Of a stretch of DNA of 64,000 nt, positions 60,477-64,000 are shown in pieces. The translations under genes were made by a program, and so were the position numbers. The number at the start of each line of letters is the position of its first letter. Positions within the stretch are counted from its first letter, which is position 1. The notes under the pieces were generated by a model. It was not told the DNA's origin. It saw nothing but the letters and a program-made list of their open reading frames with translations, and did no database searches. This DNA comes from Robertmurraya sp. FSL R5-0851 (GTDB lineage: Bacteria; Bacillota; Bacilli; Bacillales; Cytobacillaceae), in NCBI RefSeq assembly GCF_038002965.1, contig NZ_JBBOOE010000001.1, forward strand, positions 1,841,001 through 1,905,000. The letters run 5' to 3'.

Positions 60477-60676
60477 TGCAGTATACAATCCGAAATCTCG
60501 TTTTATGTTGCTTTATTAACTAAATTGCGTGAAGTTCTCAGTATGAGAGAAACATGCGGGAAAGCATTCAAGAGAGAGACCCTAGAGTCATGAAATTTGG
60601 AACTTGATGATTGGCTTTAAGTAGTTTCCAAACTAGGAAACTAATATTTTTAAAAGAATCGAGAGTGATGTAGAAG

Positions 60677-61894
60677 ATGACTGCTTTAACAGGAGTGAAG
60701 GTATTAGATGCGTCCCAAATCATGGCTGGACCTTATTGCACAATGGTGTTAGCTGATCTAGGTGCAGAAGTTATTAAAATAGAAAAAATTAATGGCGGCG
60801 ATGATTCTAGACAAATGGGGCCATATGTTAACGGTGAATCAACTTGCTTTTTTCAGATCAACAGAAACAAGAAAAGTGTTGCATTAAATTTAAAAACAGA
60901 AGAAGGAAAAAGGATCTTCAATGAGTTAGCTAAAGAGGCTGATATTATTGTTGAGAATTATCGCCCAGGGGTAACAAAATCTTTAGGAATTGATTACGAA
61001 TCTATGAAAAAGTTGAATGAAGGGATTGTTTATTGTTCAATCTCAGGCTTTGGTCAAACTGGACCATATTCACATAAAGGTGGATTTGACTTAGTTGCTC
61101 AAGGAATGACAGGGTTAATGAGCATGACTGGACTTCCTGGAGGCAGACCATTAAAGTCAGGTGTCGCTGTTTATGATATAGGAGCAGGAATTACCGCTGC
61201 ATATGGAATTTTAGCAGCGTATATACACAAATTAAAAACAGGAAAAGGTCAACAAGTTGATATTTCACTTGCAGAGTGCGGACTTCCTTGGTTTGCTTGG
61301 GAAGCAGCAGCTTATTTTGCTAACGGAGTAATTCCTGAGCCGTCTGGATGGAGACATAGGGTATCCGCCCCATATCAGGCTATTAAGGCGAAGGATGCTT
61401 ATATGATGATAGGATGTGCTAACCAAAGAACATGGGAAAAATTCTGTTTAGAGGTTCTAAACAAACCTGAATGGCTGAACGATGAGAGATATAAAACAAA
61501 TTCGCTTCGACATGATCATGTTGAAGAGCTTGAAAGAGAAATAGAAGAAATTACAACTACAAGGGATGCGAGCTATTGGATAAATAAGTGTGAACAAGCA
61601 GGAGTACCTTCAGGACCAATTAATAACTTTGCAGAAGCAGTTAACAATGAACATTATCTCGAAAGAGAAATGGTCGTGGAATTGGATCATTCACTATTAG
61701 GAAAAATGAAAACTATTGGATCTCCAACGAAGTTTTCAGAATCAAAGGTTGAGATTAAAACACCTGCCCCACTTTTAGGAGAACATACAGAAGAAGTGTT
61801 AAAGAAGATTGGTTATTCTGATGATGACATTCAATCATTTTTACAAAGAGGAATCATTGATACTCAAATTCAAAAAGAAAACACGATAAAATAG
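60677..61894 (+). CDS. CaiB/BaiF family (class III) CoA transferase
   Basis: 405 residues. Class III CoA-transferase motifs: VLDASQIMAGPYCTMVLADLGAEVIKIE (split as VLDASQIMAGPYC near residue 9 and LGAEVIKIE near 28), NRNKKSVALNLK near 65, ADIIVENYRPGV near 93, GPYSHKGGFDLVAQGMTGLM near 133 with the catalytic aspartate. It transfers CoA between carboxylic acids. Together with the carrier and the hydratase it points to degradation of an imported organic acid through its CoA ester. Confidence 0.9.
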   Translation: MTALTGVKVLDASQIMAGPYCTMVLADLGAEVIKIEKINGGDDSRQMGPYVNGESTCFFQINRNKKSVALNLKTEEGKRIFNELAKEADIIVENYRPGVTKSLGIDYESMKKLNEGIVYCSISGFGQTGPYSHKGGFDLVAQGMTGLMSMTGLPGGRPLKSGVAVYDIGAGITAAYGILAAYIHKLKTGKGQQVDISLAECGLPWFAWEAAAYFANGVIPEPSGWRHRVSAPYQAIKAKDAYMMIGCANQRTWEKFCLEVLNKPEWLNDERYKTNSLRHDHVEELEREIEEITTTRDASYWINKCEQAGVPSGPINNFAEAVNNEHYLEREMVVELDHSLLGKMKTIGSPTKFSESKVEIKTPAPLLGEHTEEVLKKIGYSDDDIQSFLQRGIIDTQIQKENTIK

Positions 61895-61946
61895 TATGTA
61901 CCAATAGGAATTTTGAAAAATCAATTTAAATTGGAGGGGTCAAATT

Positions 61947-62753
61947 ATGTCAGTAAATGAAACAGTTGAGGTTGGGTGCGTCAAACTTGATCGTTTTGGT
62001 GCTGTTGCTCAATTAACTCTATCTCGACCAAATTCACTTAATGCGGTGACCTGGGAGATGTATCAACAGCTTGAAGAACATTTAACGGCACTTGCAACTG
62101 ACACCGCCACACGCGTACTAGTTATTCGCGGAGAGGGGGAAAAGGCATTTGCAGCAGGAACAGACATTAGTCAATTTAATGGCTTTACTGGACAGGATGG
62201 TATTAATTACGAAAGTAGAATCGATAAAATCGTAGATAAGTTGGCACAATTTCCAAAGCCTACGATTGCAGCAGTTAATGGATACGCAGTAGGAGGAGGG
62301 CTTCTTCTCTCCCTAGCTTGTGACCTGCGATATGCTACACCGAAAGCACGATTTGGAGCACCAATGGCTCGCACACTGGGGAATTGCTTGAGTTTAAACA
62401 ATTACCAAAGGTTAGTTACTGAACTTGGTCCTATGAGAACGAAAGAATTGCTTTATACCGCTCAAGTTATTTCAGCTGAAGAACTTTTTGCATATGGCGC
62501 GTTAACAGCCATTTTAGAGGGAGAAAACTTCTTTGATAAAGTGTTAGAAATCGCTACTAAGATCACTAAGAATGCTCCTTTAACAGTGAATGCAACGAAG
62601 GAAGCCATGAACCGAATCAATAAGAGCAAAAGGTTAAATACACCTGAAGATACATTTGAAGATGTCATAGCCATGGTATACGGCAGTCGTGATTTTGCAG
62701 AAGGGGTTTCAGCTTATTTAGAAAAGCGTTCTCCCATATGGATAGGAGAGTAA
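61947..62753 (+). CDS. Enoyl-CoA hydratase/isomerase family protein
   Basis: 268 residues. Crotonase fold: LSRPNSLNAVTWEMY near residue 28, GEKAFAAGTDISQF near 70 (first oxyanion-hole residue), and AAVNGYAVGGGLLLSLACDLRYA near 108 (second). The usual acid/base glutamate positions near 130-150 read differently (GAPMARTLGNCLSLNN), as in CaiD-like and decarboxylase-like members, so hydration of a plain enoyl-CoA is not certain. GGAGGGG precedes the ATG. Middle gene of a CaiB-CaiD-CaiE-like order. Confidence 0.87.
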   Translation: MSVNETVEVGCVKLDRFGAVAQLTLSRPNSLNAVTWEMYQQLEEHLTALATDTATRVLVIRGEGEKAFAAGTDISQFNGFTGQDGINYESRIDKIVDKLAQFPKPTIAAVNGYAVGGGLLLSLACDLRYATPKARFGAPMARTLGNCLSLNNYQRLVTELGPMRTKELLYTAQVISAEELFAYGALTAILEGENFFDKVLEIATKITKNAPLTVNATKEAMNRINKSKRLNTPEDTFEDVIAMVYGSRDFAEGVSAYLEKRSPIWIGE

Positions 62754-62784
62754 AAGGCTAATAGAGATGAAGGAGGCTACTAGG

Positions 62785-63303
62785 TTGGGAATCTATCGAT
62801 TAGATGAGTTTATGCCAAAAATTGATCCAACTGCCTATATCGCACCAGGGGCACAGATAGTTGGAAATGTAGAAATTAAAGCAAATGCATCAGTTTGGTT
62901 TAATGCAGTTATTAGAGGAGATAATGAAAAACTTACGATCGATGAAGGGGCAAATGTCCAAGATGGGGCGGTTATCCATTCTGATCCAGGTTATCCAACA
63001 TATATTGGGAAAAATGTAACCATAGGACATAATTGTGTAATACACGGTTGTACCATTGAAGAAGGTGCTGTCATTGGTATGAATGGTACCATTCTTAATG
63101 GAGCCATCATAAAAAAGCAATCCTTTATTGCAGCAGGAGCCCTTGTTACTGAGAATAAAATGATTGAGGAGAGAATGCTTGCTGCTGGTGTACCTGCAAA
63201 AGTATTGAAAGAAGCACCAAGTACTTTGATCGAACGTGCAGAAGATGGGGCTGCTTTTTATCGCAGCAATGGAAAACGGTTTAAGGAAAATAATATTTTG
63301 TAG
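62785..63303 (+). CDS. Gamma-carbonic-anhydrase-like hexapeptide protein (PaaY/CaiE type)
   Basis: About 172 residues of left-handed beta-helix repeats. Zinc ligands are seen in VIHSDPG near residue 73, and IGHNCVIHGC near 88, as in gamma-carbonic anhydrases and PaaY/CaiE. PaaY-like proteins hydrolyse CoA thioesters that clog CoA pathways. A perfect AAGGAGG at 62770 points to the TTG at 62785; the ATG at 62767 lies before that site. The gene closes the CoA-transferase operon. Confidence 0.87.
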   Translation: MGIYRLDEFMPKIDPTAYIAPGAQIVGNVEIKANASVWFNAVIRGDNEKLTIDEGANVQDGAVIHSDPGYPTYIGKNVTIGHNCVIHGCTIEEGAVIGMNGTILNGAIIKKQSFIAAGALVTENKMIEERMLAAGVPAKVLKEAPSTLIERAEDGAAFYRSNGKRFKENNIL

Positions 63304-63352
63304 AAAAATGCATGTAAAGGCAACAAACGTCCTTGTCTAGTGCGATAATTGT

Positions 63353-63376
63353 TAGGGTGACACGAGGTCACCCTTA
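63353..63376 (+). terminator. Possible terminator after the CoA-transferase operon
   Basis: AGGGTGAC and GTCACCCT form a stem with loop ACGAG; the following TATTATTATT is only partly T-rich. Confidence 0.5.
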
Positions 63377-63445
63377 TTATTATGGAAACGAAAACCCCGG
63401 GCTAGGCCCGGGGTTCCAAAAAGCTTTCAGCGTGGTATTAAAAAA

Positions 63446-63506
63446 ACTTCCCCATGGTGCTAAAATATTTTTGGTTCGCCAACCAAAATACCAGCACGGA
63501 GGAAGT
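63446..63506 (+). promoter_or_regulatory. RNA hairpin sequestering the tnpA ribosome binding site
   Basis: ACTTCC/GGAAGT, GTGCT/AGCAC and TATTTTTGGTT/AACCAAAATA form one long interrupted stem around loop CGCC. The GGAGG of tnpA is in the 3' arm. This matches the known translation control of IS200. Confidence 0.85.
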
Positions 63507-63509
63507 CCC

Positions 63510-63992
63510 ATGTCTAAAGACAATAATAGTTTAGCACACACTACCTGGAATTGTAAGTATCACATCGTCTTTGCACCAAAGTATAGAAGACAGATTATCT
63601 ATGGGAAAATCAAAAAGGATATTGGAGAAATACTACGCACATTATGTGAAAGAAAAGGTGTAGAGATTATTGAAGCTACAGCATGTAAGGATCATGTACA
63701 TATGTTAGTGAGCATCCCACCAAAACTAAGTGTATCTGCATTTGTAGGTTATTTAAAGGGAAAGAGTAGTTTAATGATATTTGACCGACATGCAAACCTG
63801 AAATACAAGTACGGTAATCGTAAATTTTGGTGCACAGGATATTATGTAGATACAGTTGGAAGAAATAAAAAGGTAATTGAAGAATATATACGTAATCAAA
63901 TACAAGATGATATAGTCGCAGAACAATTAACAATGATGGAATACATTGATCCATTCACGGGTGAAGAAGTAAGGAAAAAGAAACGAGGTTAA
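63510..63992 (+). CDS. tnpA: IS200/IS605 family transposase TnpA
   Basis: 160 residues. HUH motif in KDHVHMLVSIP near residue 65 and the catalytic tyrosine in GYYVDTVGRN near 113; the start HTTWNCKYHIVFAPKYRR is typical of IS200. It is a single-strand DNA transposase of the Y1 HUH class. No tnpB accessory gene lies upstream; downstream is outside the window. ATG at 63510 follows CGGAGG; the frame is open to 63333 through the regulatory hairpins, which should not be coding. Confidence 0.94.
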   Translation: MSKDNNSLAHTTWNCKYHIVFAPKYRRQIIYGKIKKDIGEILRTLCERKGVEIIEATACKDHVHMLVSIPPKLSVSAFVGYLKGKSSLMIFDRHANLKYKYGNRKFWCTGYYVDTVGRNKKVIEEYIRNQIQDDIVAEQLTMMEYIDPFTGEEVRKKKRG

Positions 63993-64000
63993 AAGGGAAG

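Larger units (their letters stand above)
63393..63992 (+). mobile_element. IS200-type insertion element (right end near or beyond window end)
   Basis: The left part carries AACCCCGGGC-TAG-GCCCGGGGTT (63393-63415), a strong imperfect-free hairpin as used for end recognition by HUH transposases. A second long hairpin covers the transposase ribosome site. Exact ends are not defined: no terminal inverted repeats are expected in this family. Confidence 0.75.

Overview
The window looks like chromosomal DNA from a low-GC, endospore-forming Firmicute of the family Bacillaceae. Supporting signs are the cwlJ-gerQ spore germination pair, a class III fructose-1,6-bisphosphatase, a yybP-ykoY (manganese) riboswitch, Fur, MarR and MocR style control, strong AGGAGG-type ribosome binding sites and frequent TTG or GTG starts. 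The genus cannot be fixed from the sequence alone. No rRNA, tRNA or CRISPR array was seen. Coordinates of sites were worked out by hand.

Layout. 1-2.3 kb: the end of an ABC-F ATPase gene and a stand-alone FAD/NADPH reductase module. 2.4-5.4 kb: a small operon of a luciferase-like flavin oxidoreductase with two riboflavin-precursor genes (GTP cyclohydrolase II and ribD). 5.4-9.1 kb: a TetR regulator, a PuuP-like putrescine importer and an agmatinase-family enzyme, linked by a shared 17-bp operator. 9.2-20.3 kb: a LacI-controlled catabolic locus with two zinc alcohol dehydrogenases, a TRAP transporter, a split transketolase, an aldehyde dehydrogenase and a tartrate/D-malate-type decarboxylating dehydrogenase. 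Five near-identical operators mark the locus. The gene set fits import of a sugar acid, oxidation to a keto-acid, transketolase cleavage to an aldehyde acid (for example tartrate semialdehyde), oxidation and decarboxylation. 20.3-29.5 kb: a YfmQ-like protein, a MocR regulator, a MarR-controlled heterodimeric ABC exporter, a riboswitch-controlled small membrane protein, an acetyltransferase and a Fur-controlled siderophore-binding lipoprotein. 29.5-45 kb: mostly single genes, including a kinase-like protein, MarR plus nitroreductase, fbp, a beta-helix lipoprotein broken by two stop codons, a CwlK-like peptidase, an AraC regulator, an HPP protein, a diverged HPr kinase paralogue, an orphan KinB-like histidine kinase, and cwlJ-gerQ.

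45-57 kb is a glycolate/glyoxylate region. It holds a FAH-family hydrolase, glcD-glcF with a CdaR regulator, then a glyoxylate-type aminotransferase behind a clear sigma-54 promoter, a sigma-54 activator of PrpR type, and a second glcD-glcF pair. 56.4-63.3 kb holds a GntR regulator, a decayed IS3-family element, a structured repeat, a 28-residue cysteine peptide, a MatC-like dicarboxylate carrier, and a CaiB-type CoA transferase, enoyl-CoA hydratase and gamma-carbonic-anhydrase-like operon whose upstream region carries a 35-bp near-perfect palindrome. The window ends in an IS200-type element.

The strongest candidates for undescribed biology are the transketolase-centred sugar-acid pathway (10.5-20.1 kb), the TetR/polyamine regulon, the flavin oxidoreductase plus ribA-ribD operon, the HPr kinase paralogue, and the GntR-linked CoA pathway.
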